From assembly GCA_011800805.1 (NCBI GenBank), contig MPNW01000092.1, positions 286,070-298,614 on the forward strand: a stretch of 12,545 bases of DNA. The letters run 5' to 3'. Shown one piece after another: positions 1 to 10,214 of the stretch. The notes below the pieces were generated by a model that searched no databases, was not told the DNA's origin, and saw nothing but the letters and a program-made list of their open reading frames with translations. The DNA is from Hirudo medicinalis. Lineage: Eukaryota > Annelida > Clitellata > Hirudinida > Hirudinidae. A program made the position numbers and the translations under genes. How positions within the stretch are numbered: the first letter of the stretch is position 1; each line of letters starts with the position of its first letter.

Positions 1-2
1 TG

Positions 3-359
3 CCATCGACACATGGCTTACAATCAGAGTATGAGCGATGGTGGGTAAAATGGCATGAAGATAAAGATGTTGGGGGAACAATATCAAATTTTGTAGATTC
101 TCTACATTGGGCAGACAATGATTTATATCCAAATGTTAGAATGATTTTATTCATTTTGGCTATCAGACCATCCACAACAGCTAGCAATGAAAGTTTTTCG
201 ACTCTCAAAAGGTTAACAACTTATCTTCGATCTATGATGACAGCTGACAGACTAAATGGGCTATCTCTTATGAAAATAAATCAAGATATTGAAATACCAG
301 CAGAGACAATAGTTGACAATTTTGGTAGATTAGGTCCACATCGTCTTGCCTTTTTATAA
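3..359 (+). pseudogene. hAT-family transposase, C-terminal end (5' part outside window)
   Basis: An open frame enters from the left edge in the frame starting at base 3 and stops at TAA 357-359, giving 118 residues. The sequence shows the hAT C-terminal dimerisation domain: a LYPNVRMILFILAIRPSTTASNES-like core (split here as LYPNVRMILFIL and RPSTTASNES), then FSTLKRLTTYLRS and a DRLNGLSLMKIN segment. These correspond to the family pattern of a Pro-x-Thr-x-Ala-x-x-Glu-x-Ser-Phe-Ser core followed by a YLR-x-x-M and RL-x-x-L helix. The style is that of the ZMYM1-like, THAP-less hAT group. In the intact family this domain completes the RNase-H-like fold and dimerises the enzyme that cuts and pastes the element. 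The visible part is unbroken, so whether the gene is dead cannot be judged from this window. A matching transposon end lies 175 bp downstream. Confidence 0.85.
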
Positions 360-533
360 AACTTCTATTTTGAATAAATTTGAACTTTGTAAATTAATTT
401 TTTAAAGGTTCAAAAGTACAATAAGCAAAATGGCTATAAAATATCCGCCGGCTTATATTTGCATCAACAAGCAATATTTAGGGGTGACCCTAAGGGGTCT
501 AGGTTCATGTGTGCGGCCCCCCGCCAAAGTGTT

Positions 534-548
534 CTAGATCCGCCCCTG
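534..548 (+). repeat. hAT right terminal inverted repeat
   Basis: CTAGATCCGCCCCTG is the outward end of the hAT element. It fits the family consensus by inspection only, because the partner repeat is not in this window. Confidence 0.65.
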
Positions 549-649
549 TCCACATCCAAGTTCCTTTGGTCCAAAAATAATAAGAATAAGAAATAAGTGA
601 ATGAGGCTCTCACGTTGCATAGTAAAGTTATTGAGCGATATTTTTGTAG

Positions 650-808
650 CTAATGATAATGAAGCAAAACGAATCGTTGCGTGTGCTGAAAGATGTCGGG
701 AAAAGATACAAGTCCAATTTGATCAAGGAGAAAAGATTGAATGAAAACATTAAGATGAATAAGGTTACAATAAATTATCAGCTTCAACAAATAATGAATT
801 GCTTCTGA
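650..808 (+). other. Unrecognised charged open frame, possible exon
   Basis: A frame that is open from CTA at 650, through ATG 653, to TGA 806-808 encodes about 52 residues rich in Lys, Asn and Glu (it begins MIMKQNESLRVLKD and ends QLQQIMNCF). It looks helical or coiled-coil-like. A good splice acceptor (ATTTTTGTAG) ends at 649, immediately before it. A possible donor AAG|GTTACA at 763/764 would give a 38-codon exon that stays in phase 0. I do not recognise the product. A second frame, ATG 601 to TGA 744, overlaps it and is less convincing. This could be a decayed gene fragment or chance. Confidence 0.2.
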
Positions 809-1090
809 GTTATTAGTTTTCACCGTCTACAGACCTTTCACCTGGAGAAAGAATACAGCCTTCGTGATGGGTGGCCGCATCATGATTGTCTGGCACAAAA
901 AAAAAAGGTTAATTCCATTTGCTAGGAATAACCTTCTTCGATGATCTTTGCAAATAAAACTGCGAACGTGCTTAACATTTTATTCTGGAAATAGCATTAT
1001 TAAGTTATAACTTTTTGATGCATTTGTTGGCAAGTCATGTTCAATATCAAATATCTCAAAAAAAATTATTCGCAACACTTTCTCTTACAG

Positions 1091-1241
1091 GTGTCTGCCA
1101 AATTTAGATCGAAAAGTAGAACTTAAGAAACTTCCAGCAATTCAAAGTGGAAAGCCTATTCGTTACTTTAGCTTGCGAGTTTTGAATTCATATTTAAAAC
1201 AGTTTGAATATATGAGCAACCAATTTGTAGCATTAAAATAA
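1091..1241 (+). other. Unrecognised open frame behind a splice acceptor, possible terminal exon
   Basis: The acceptor TTTCTCTTACAG ends at 1090. Reading from TGT at 1092, 49 codons run open to TAA 1239-1241, and the product starts CLPNLDRKVELKKLPA and ends SNQFVALK. Composition and length suit a last coding exon, and an ATTAAA lies about 45 bp downstream of the stop. I do not recognise it. It needs an incoming exon ending with two spare bases. The frame at 650-763 ends in phase 0, so the two do not join simply. Confidence 0.22.
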
Positions 1242-1365
1242 TCTATCATATCGACTTTTATAACTGTGTAACTTGACTTTATTTTATTAAACATAGAGAA
1301 ACCCATCGCCATCCGGGGTTAAAATAAGCAGAATAAAGTTCAAAATGAACATCCAAAGATAATAC

Positions 1366-1418
1366 ATATAATAAAATAGATCTTAAATAGATATAATAAA
1401 ATAGATCTCAATAGATAT
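1366..1418. repeat. Short AT-rich tandem repeat, 25-bp period
   Basis: ATATAATAAAATAGATCT occurs perfectly at 1366-1383 and again at 1391-1408, separated by TAAATAG, and a partial third unit (CAATAGATATC) follows. It lies exactly where similarity to the Tc1/Tc3 transposase ends, so it marks the broken edge of that element. Confidence 0.7.
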
Positions 1419-1742
1419 CAAATAACTTAACACTGTATTTTTATAAATTTTTAAATCAAGTTCATTTCTAATTTGATTTGCTGAAAATTTACCTGTAGAA
1501 GCCTTTCTTACCAGGAGTCTCTGCTGACGAATCGTCAGTTTCTTGGGTCTTCCATGATTATTTTTTGTTCCATATTCCTCAGGATTCTTTAAGTGGTTCC
1601 AGACGACATTCTTGGATCTATTGAGCTCTTTGCCAATTTCCCTGATCGAATAATTTGCTTGTCTGAAGGCCTCAATCTGCCCCCTCTCCTTGTCAGATAA
1701 TATTTGCATAAAGTGTATTTTGATTGCATAACTATTAAACAT
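1383..1742 (-). pseudogene. Tc1/Tc3-like transposase, N-terminal DNA-binding part only
   Basis: The minus-strand frame begins at ATG 1742-1740. After about 12 residues it shows a bipartite helix-turn-helix DNA-binding region typical of Tc1/mariner transposases: LSDKERGQIEAFRQ and YSIREIGKELNRSKNVV (first HTH), then HLKNPEEYG, a GRPKKLT linker with the conserved GRP hook, and LVRKASTGKFSANQIRNEL (second HTH). After about residue 107 the frame runs into the 1366-1418 tandem repeat and stops. The usual protein is about 330-350 residues, so the whole catalytic DDE/DDD domain is missing and no cutting activity is possible. The retained domain would recognise the terminal repeat found at 1941-1969. 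Confidence 0.85.
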
Positions 1743-1770
1743 TTCAAGTTTTATTGGATATAAGTAAGGA

Positions 1771-1786
1771 TGTCCTCATGGTTTTC
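1771..1786 (-). repeat. Subterminal copy of the Tc3-like end (inner transposase-binding site)
   Basis: TGTCCTCATGGTTTTC matches the terminal-repeat segment at 1944-1959 at 14 of 16 bases, in the same orientation, 173 bp further in. Tc3 and relatives carry two such binding sites per end, so this is probably the inner site. Confidence 0.6.
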
Positions 1787-1940
1787 AAACGGCCGTAAAA
1801 TGCTATTTTGCATATTTTACAAGTTCTACCTGTTAAATTTATTTGAAATTTTACAGGTCGTTTTGTATGCAATAAAGTAATGTTATGTATAAAATTGAGT
1901 AATATTAAACTTGTATTTAGCGATTTACCAGGAAATTATG

Positions 1941-1969
1941 GGGTGTCCTAATGGTTTCCGTCCTGACTG
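1941..1969 (-). repeat. Tc3-like terminal inverted repeat (outer site)
   Basis: The plus-strand text begins GGGTGTCCTAATGG and ends CCGTCCTGACTG, followed by TA. On the minus strand this gives the CAGT start expected of Tc1/mariner ends. The core TGTCCT-A-ATGGTTT-C-C (1944-1959) recurs internally at 1771-1786. Confidence 0.7.
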
Positions 1970-2280
1970 TATATCTAATAATCCCTCCTGAAGATGACCT
2001 GTAAAAATTTGTATAGGCTTTAAACATATTGGATCCAAGATGGTTGATATAATAAGGAGGAAAGAAGTAAGAAATACATGATATATTAACTAGAATTAAT
2101 GTTAACTCGTAGTTCTTTTTGATAAAAAATTTTTGATAGGGGGTCTCTAGAAGTCTGACAGTTGACAAGGGTGAGAGAAGGTGTAAAAAATTATCTTTGT
2201 TGATATAATTAATGGACGACCCAATACGATTAGTTTGAACAGTAATGTTTATCGTGCAACGTCGGGAGATCTCAGCTAGT

Positions 2281-2324
2281 TAATTGATAAATTGGTAATT
2301 GATAACTGATAAATTGGTAAATTG
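2281..2324. repeat. Imperfect AT-rich tandem repeat
   Basis: The units TAATTGATAAATTGG, TAATTGATAAC, TGATAAATTGG and TAAATTG follow one another directly. It looks like local slippage and nothing suggests a function. Confidence 0.6.
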
Positions 2325-2540
2325 TTTTGGGTAATATTTCCTAACGAACTTTTTTAAAGTAGTGAGAGAAACGAAAGTTAGTCCACATGACCTGATTGAA
2401 ACAATTCGAATTTAACAAACAGTTTATCTCTCACCAGTTTTATTAATGTCATAAGAGGTTTATTATATATTTACATGATCTCTATATGTAAAGCGCCAAT
2501 CAATTACGACACTTCGTATTTGTCAATTGCCAACCATCTC

Positions 2541-2553
2541 TGATGACGTAATG
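2541..2553. promoter_or_regulatory. Possible CRE/ATF-type bZIP site upstream of ACSL
   Basis: TGATGACGTAATG contains TGACGTAA, a near-match to the cAMP-response/ATF element. It lies about 100 bp upstream of the proposed first splice donor, where a proximal promoter would be expected. A match this short can arise by chance. Confidence 0.25.
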
Positions 2554-2650
2554 TCGAACGATGTTTACCAATTTAAGGAGCCGAAGTCGTTTTGGCACTC
2601 GTAATATCGTTTGAGAGAATCTGTTTCTTTGCCGCGTTACTTGGAGCAGG

Positions 2651-3159
2651 GTAAGATTAGAGGTGTTTTTACTTGTAGTCAGAGAATTGGCCTAAGATGA
2701 AATAAACGAAAATCTGGTATGACCTTGATTAAACGATGATCGAGGAATCAAACCTTCGAATATTTTCGTCTAAACCAAATCTTAGAATAATAATCAGGAT
2801 TCTTTTACATTAGTTTATAGATCATTCTCTGTTGATTATTGTATGGCTAAGTTAGGGAGATTTCCCCAATATTTTTGGAAACACCTTTTGAGATTTCGTT
2901 GTGGTTTTTAGGAGAAATATTTTCATAATTGCAATTAGTTGCCAAAATAACAATGTCAATCACACATTGGTCAGACAAACCTAAATATTAAAATCCATCA
3001 TGTTAACAAAATGTCAATCCTCATGAAAATGAAGCTTAGAATGTACAATAAAAATGAATATACAATACAATGAGAGAATTGATGTGCAATATATATATAT
3101 GTATTCACAGAACTTTCATCTTTTTGGAGTTGCTGGATTGCAAATTTTTTATGTTTCAG
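2651..3159 (+). other. Probable 5'UTR intron of the ACSL gene
   Basis: A strong donor (GAGCAGG|GTAAGA) occurs at 2650/2651 and an acceptor (TATGTTTCAG) ends at 3159, only 16 bp before the start codon. This implies a non-coding first exon ending at 2650 that starts somewhere after about 2570. This is inferred from splice signals alone. Confidence 0.4.
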
Positions 3160-3175
3160 TTTCTTTTGATATACC

Positions 3176-7153
<3,978 letters not shown>

Positions 7154-7886
7154 TATTTAGCTGTTGCTGTGTCTTCTAGTCTGCCAAATGTGGACTACAT
7201 TCCCTCTCATCTTTGAACTTGTTGAGACTTTGCACTGTTTTGTTTGGCAATCAGCAGCTTTCTTTACTTATTAGCATCTTAATGCTCTGTGTTACTAGTG
7301 AGGACTATTGATGGTATTGTTGGAAATATTTAAACTAGGGGAAATTTTTCATGGCATACATAAATTTGTTTACTATTGTTTTTATTTATATTCATGTTCG
7401 TCAATCAATTGACAATTTTGTTGCAATGTCTAAGTTATGATGCTGTTGTATTTCTTTATTTGATCTCAAAATGTTCCCTAATATTAACTCCATAAAATAT
7501 TGTCATTTGATTGCTATTAAATGAGGTACTGAGGTTCTCCCCTTCGAAAATGGTTTGAAAACTTTTGACGACTTAAAATTCATGTTGCGTTTAATATCTT
7601 GTTCTTATTGGATGCATGGGTGGCCTCAATTGAGTCCTTTCGTCAAATTTTATTAAGATATGACATTACGCTACAAGGAAAATCCAAAATTTTGTTTTTG
7701 AGCAATGGTTATTCACTCCTGTTTTATGTTTGTTTGTTTTTTAATTCAAATATTATGGGGAGTTTTTGGTTTCAAGTTTGATGGATAATCTGCCAACATC
7801 CAAAAATATAAAATTGCCAAATGACTTTTATTCAATGTGGTAGATGTTCACTTTCAGCATAAGTTTTTAGCAGTTATCGCATTTTA
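7154..7886 (+). other. ACSL 3'UTR and downstream spacer
   Basis: No gene is visible. The first candidate polyadenylation hexamer after the stop is ATTAAA at 7516-7521, which would give a 3'UTR of about 385 bases. No AATAAA occurs between the stop and that point. The rest is T-rich unique-looking sequence. Confidence 0.35.
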
Positions 7887-8247
7887 GAGGAAGAGTGACG
7901 AATGCATTACCAAGGCGGCACAGACTCACCTATGAAGCCTCGCCTTTGGCAAGAAGTCCAAGCACAAATTATCGGTTTGCATTTGTGGCGTCGGTGTAAG
8001 TGGTTCGTTTATGGATTTAATTACTTCCACTGGAGTACGCACATCCGAGTTAACTCAGTTTGGTCTAGGAAAAAAGGATGTGGGTAGGGTCGATTTAATG
8101 TCACGAAAGTTCGATATGTTACGCTTTCGATTTTGAGGATGTGATAGTGAGTGGGCAAAATTGGCAAGAATGTATTTAAGCCCAGCTCCTAGGTCAAGTG
8201 GAAGTGAGTAGGAGTTTAAAGTGGCAAAATACATTCTGAGGAAGAGT
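7887..8247. mobile_element. Possible small insertion flanked by 10-bp direct repeats
   Basis: GAGGAAGAGT occurs at 7887-7896 and 8238-8247, enclosing a 341-bp segment that is richer in GC than the spacer on both sides. The enclosed segment begins GACGAATGCATTACC, and the reverse complement of its end begins AGAATGTATTTTGCC. These share GAATG-C/T-ATT, which may be a worn terminal inverted repeat. A third copy (AGAATGTATTT) lies inside at 8167-8177. A 9-11-bp duplication would fit a Mutator-like MITE. No transposase is encoded. Confidence 0.3.
8167..8237. repeat. 11-bp perfect inverted repeat (hairpin)
   Basis: AGAATGTATTT at 8167-8177 is exactly complementary to AAATACATTCT at 8227-8237, with 49 bp between. 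Inside that loop CTCCTA and TAGGAG can also pair, giving an extended imperfect stem. Confidence 0.6.
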
Positions 8248-8540
8248 CGGACTTTAAAAAAAAACCTGGTAAACATTACTGTTTCTTAAGTATAAGTTAA
8301 GACAATGTGTAGTTTCATATCCTTCCTGCTTGTACCCAAAGACTGTATTCCCCCAAGCGACAGAATTTGTGACAACTTAGAGTCCGATGTGGATTAAATC
8401 GCTTGTACTGTAAAAATATGATTTAAATTTCTTAAACATCGTAGCCCAATAATTTATTAAATTCCCCGGTTAAAATTTGCCGTGTTCGTGGTTAACAACC
8501 CCCATCATGACGAACTTTTGTATAAATTTCAGAGATCATC
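8248..8540. other. Spacer without recognisable features
   Basis: A run of nine A lies around 8257-8265. I see no open frame with coding character and no repeat boundary. Confidence 0.4.
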
Positions 8541-8554
8541 GAAAGCCTCCTTGA
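8541..8554 (+). repeat. Left copy of 14-bp target-site duplication
   Basis: GAAAGCCTCCTTGA is identical to 8808-8821. Confidence 0.7.
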
Positions 8555-8555
8555 A

Positions 8556-8573
8556 TCGGGATATATATCCCGA
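8556..8573. repeat. 18-bp perfect palindrome
   Basis: TCGGGATATATATCCCGA reads the same on both strands. It lies at the very start of the proposed insertion, one base in from the left duplication. Confidence 0.8.
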
Positions 8574-8807
8574 AGAAAAACGTGAACATAAGCCTCAGGA
8601 CATCAAGTCACAGCTGCATAAGTTCCATCGAACTAGCAGCCATTGAGGACTGTCTGATTCACGTGAAGGACTCCTATCANTTATTTAACCTCTTACAACT
8701 ATTATTACTCTAATACTTATTATTTCATTACAATACCTAACACTAATTAACAAGTCCAAATCATCTTAGTTATGCAACGGACTTTAATCAAATAAATAAA
8801 TAAATAA

Positions 8808-8821
8808 GAAAGCCTCCTTGA
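8808..8821 (+). repeat. Right copy of 14-bp target-site duplication
   Basis: GAAAGCCTCCTTGA directly follows the AAAT tail. It also overlaps the palindrome CCTCCTTGATTAAGGAGG (8813-8830), which would have formed part of the original target site. Confidence 0.7.
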
Positions 8822-9052
8822 TTAAGGAGGGAGTGATTTTGTCCGTAGCGTTAGGAGATGGGAACCTTCCTCTGATGATTTGATGTCAGCAAGCTCCAGA
8901 GTGGAATTTATAAGTTCAACCACAAGCTAGGAATTATGCACTCTCACTTACAGCTCTATTTGCAGAAATAGCATTGTGTGATATCGTTCCTTTTTTTCAA
9001 ATTTTAACAAAACTGCAAATTCGAAAATGTTCCGAAGTATGTGATATGGGTC
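8822..9052. other. Spacer between two candidate insertions
   Basis: No coding signal is recognised. It has ordinary composition and a run of seven T around 8991-8997. Confidence 0.35.
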
Positions 9053-9892
9053 CACTGCCGGATTTACGTATAAACCAGCTAAAACATGCAGTCAGGGTTC
9101 GCCTGGGTCCCACGCAGGACGAAAAGCGGGTCCTTTTCAGATTATGTTCTCTTGCCATGTCATCCGTCATTAAACGTTTCATGATTCTCCTAGTTGTTTT
9201 CTTTCTATTGATCCCTACATTGGTGCCAAAGCAGGAATCTGAATTACATATATTTAAAGTTATTAAAATAATTTCACAAATATAAATTTTATACTAACCA
9301 ATTGGTTTTTACTACAACATATTTTAAATTTTCCTCAATGATTAAAAATTCATAATCATTTCTAATTAGTAAATTTATTCCTTCAGGAACATCAACAACA
9401 TTAACATTGTTTTTCTGCATTCTTTATCCAGTTTGCACAACATATGTAATGTTCTCTTCATAATTTCCTGATTAACTGGCTAACTGCCTTCTGCAAATCT
9501 GCATTGAAGGAATATATCAAGAATGAACATGAATTTAATTGACAATATTATAATAAGCTTAACTCACGAAACAAATAAATGAAATAAAACCTTATCTACT
9601 TAAAGCAACACTGTTTTTCTTTTGAGAGAATAATTTTTTTTATTTAACTAAATTTGATAAAATTGACAAAAATAAAGTGGGGCGCTCTCAATAATTTCAA
9701 TATAAATAAACTTCTCAAGTGTTCATGTTCAATTAATTGGATAAAATTTTTATTGAGTCCATCAATTACCAAATAACAAATATTCAACATTAAAAGCAAT
9801 GATGAATGACATTTTGAACTAAACACGTAAAGGGCCCCCATTACCATCAATATCTTAGGCCCTAAACCTCATCAAACCTAAATCCGATCCTA
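9053..9892. mobile_element. Decayed non-autonomous hAT-like element
   Basis: The left edge CACTGCCGGATTTA (9053-9066) and the right edge TAAATCCGATCCTA (9879-9892) face each other and share an inverted CGGATTTA core, the usual hAT terminal style. Just inside the right end lie GGGCCCCC (9832-9839) and TTAGGCCCTAAA, also common near hAT ends. The 8 bp outside each end, TATGGGTC (9045-9052) and AATGCGTC (9893-9900), agree at 6 of 8 positions, as a worn target duplication would. The 840-bp interior is AT-rich and carries no recognisable transposase, so this is a deletion derivative or an old fossil. Confidence 0.45.
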
Positions 9893-10163
9893 AATGCGTC
9901 CGAAGGTATAAGAAGGTGTATTAAATTCGTGTGGCGGTATGATTTATATTTATTCTGAATACCCCCATTCGTATTGGAAGTTTTACATGATCCTCCCCTC
10001 AAACCCCTCGCTCTGATTTACTAGCCATTTTGATTATTTGTTTATCAGTAGTTTGAGAAATTGCTATAATAAATTTATATAAAGCAAATATTATTTATAT
10101 TACAATTTTAGAATAGTAGTTGTTTGCATCATTAATAGCTGAACTGAGCTATTCTTAATCAAT
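9893..10163. other. Upstream region of the POLDIP3-like gene
   Basis: This is AT-rich spacer. No TATA box or other promoter motif stands out confidently. Confidence 0.35.
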
Positions 10164-10214
10164 TGATATACTAACTTTCTATGTTTTGGTCTTGTTGGCT
10201 TGCTTTGTGTTATT

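Larger units (their letters stand above)
1..548 (+). mobile_element. hAT transposon, 3' portion with terminal repeat
   Basis: The transposase tail is followed by about 175 bp of non-coding sequence that ends in CTAGATCCGCCCCTG at 534-548. Its reverse complement, CAGGGGCGGATCTAG, is a typical hAT terminal inverted repeat starting with CAG. A GC-rich stretch (GTGCGGCCCCCC, around 510-522) just inside the end is also common in these elements. The left end is outside the window, so the 8-bp target duplication (candidate TCCACATC, 549-556) cannot be tested. Confidence 0.75.
549..1365. other. AT-rich spacer with two short exon-like open frames
   Basis: No recognised gene is present. A run of ten A lies around 897-907. 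Two open frames described separately (650-808 and 1091-1241) look more coding-like than their surroundings. An ATTAAA hexamer at 1286-1291 could serve as a polyadenylation signal if the second frame is a terminal exon. Confidence 0.4.
1400..1969 (-). mobile_element. Truncated Tc3-like (Tc1/mariner) element, 5' half
   Basis: Read on the minus strand, the element starts at 1969 with CAGTCAGGACGGAAACCATT, flanked outside by TA at 1970-1971, the target dinucleotide of this superfamily. About 225 bp of leader follows, then the transposase start at 1742. No matching inverted repeat is visible on the other side, so the 3' half and the second end are gone. Confidence 0.75.
1972..2580. other. AT-rich upstream region of the acyl-CoA synthetase gene
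   Basis: No convincing coding sequence is present. A short imprecise tandem repeat of TAATTGATAAATTGG-type units lies at 2281-2324. The stretch nearest the gene holds a bZIP-type site described separately. Confidence 0.5.
8541..8821 (+). mobile_element. Retroposon-like insertion with 14-bp target-site duplication and AAAT tail
   Basis: GAAAGCCTCCTTGA occurs perfectly at 8541-8554 and 8808-8821. Between them lie 253 bp that end in an (AAAT)n-type tail at about 8790-8807, directly against the second copy. A long perfect duplication plus a short-repeat 3' tail is the hallmark of target-primed insertion by a non-LTR retrotransposon or SINE. The 5' half (8558 to about 8709) holds an open frame with residues such as SSIELAAIEDCLIHV, which loosely recalls the RNase H AEL-x-AI helix of non-LTR elements; this is speculative. 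Base 8680 is an undetermined N. Confidence 0.55.

Noticed and set aside
601..744. ATG-started frame overlapping 650-808
   Set aside because: Only one of the two frames can be real, and the other begins right at a splice acceptor and has more natural composition.
1300..1400. Second terminal repeat of the Tc3-like element
   Set aside because: No sequence resembling CAGTCAGGACGG is present on the plus strand here; the element is truncated.
1917..2168. Minus-strand open frame of 83 codons
   Set aside because: It runs from inside the transposon terminal repeat into spacer, with low-complexity composition and no motif.
3088..3105. ATATATAT run as a microsatellite or TATA box
   Set aside because: It is very short, lies inside the probable leader intron, and is unremarkable in AT-rich DNA.
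7930..8064. Minus-strand exon bounded by a TTTTTTCCTAG acceptor and a GTGAGT donor
   Set aside because: The splice signals look excellent, but all three frames across the interval contain a stop soon after the acceptor or before the donor.
8055..8276. Minus-strand open frame of 73 codons
   Set aside because: It overlaps the hairpin and a poly-A/T run, with no recognisable domain. It is better explained by the candidate insertion.
8974..9285. Open frames on both strands
   Set aside because: They cross the left edge of the decayed hAT-like element and show no protein family signal.
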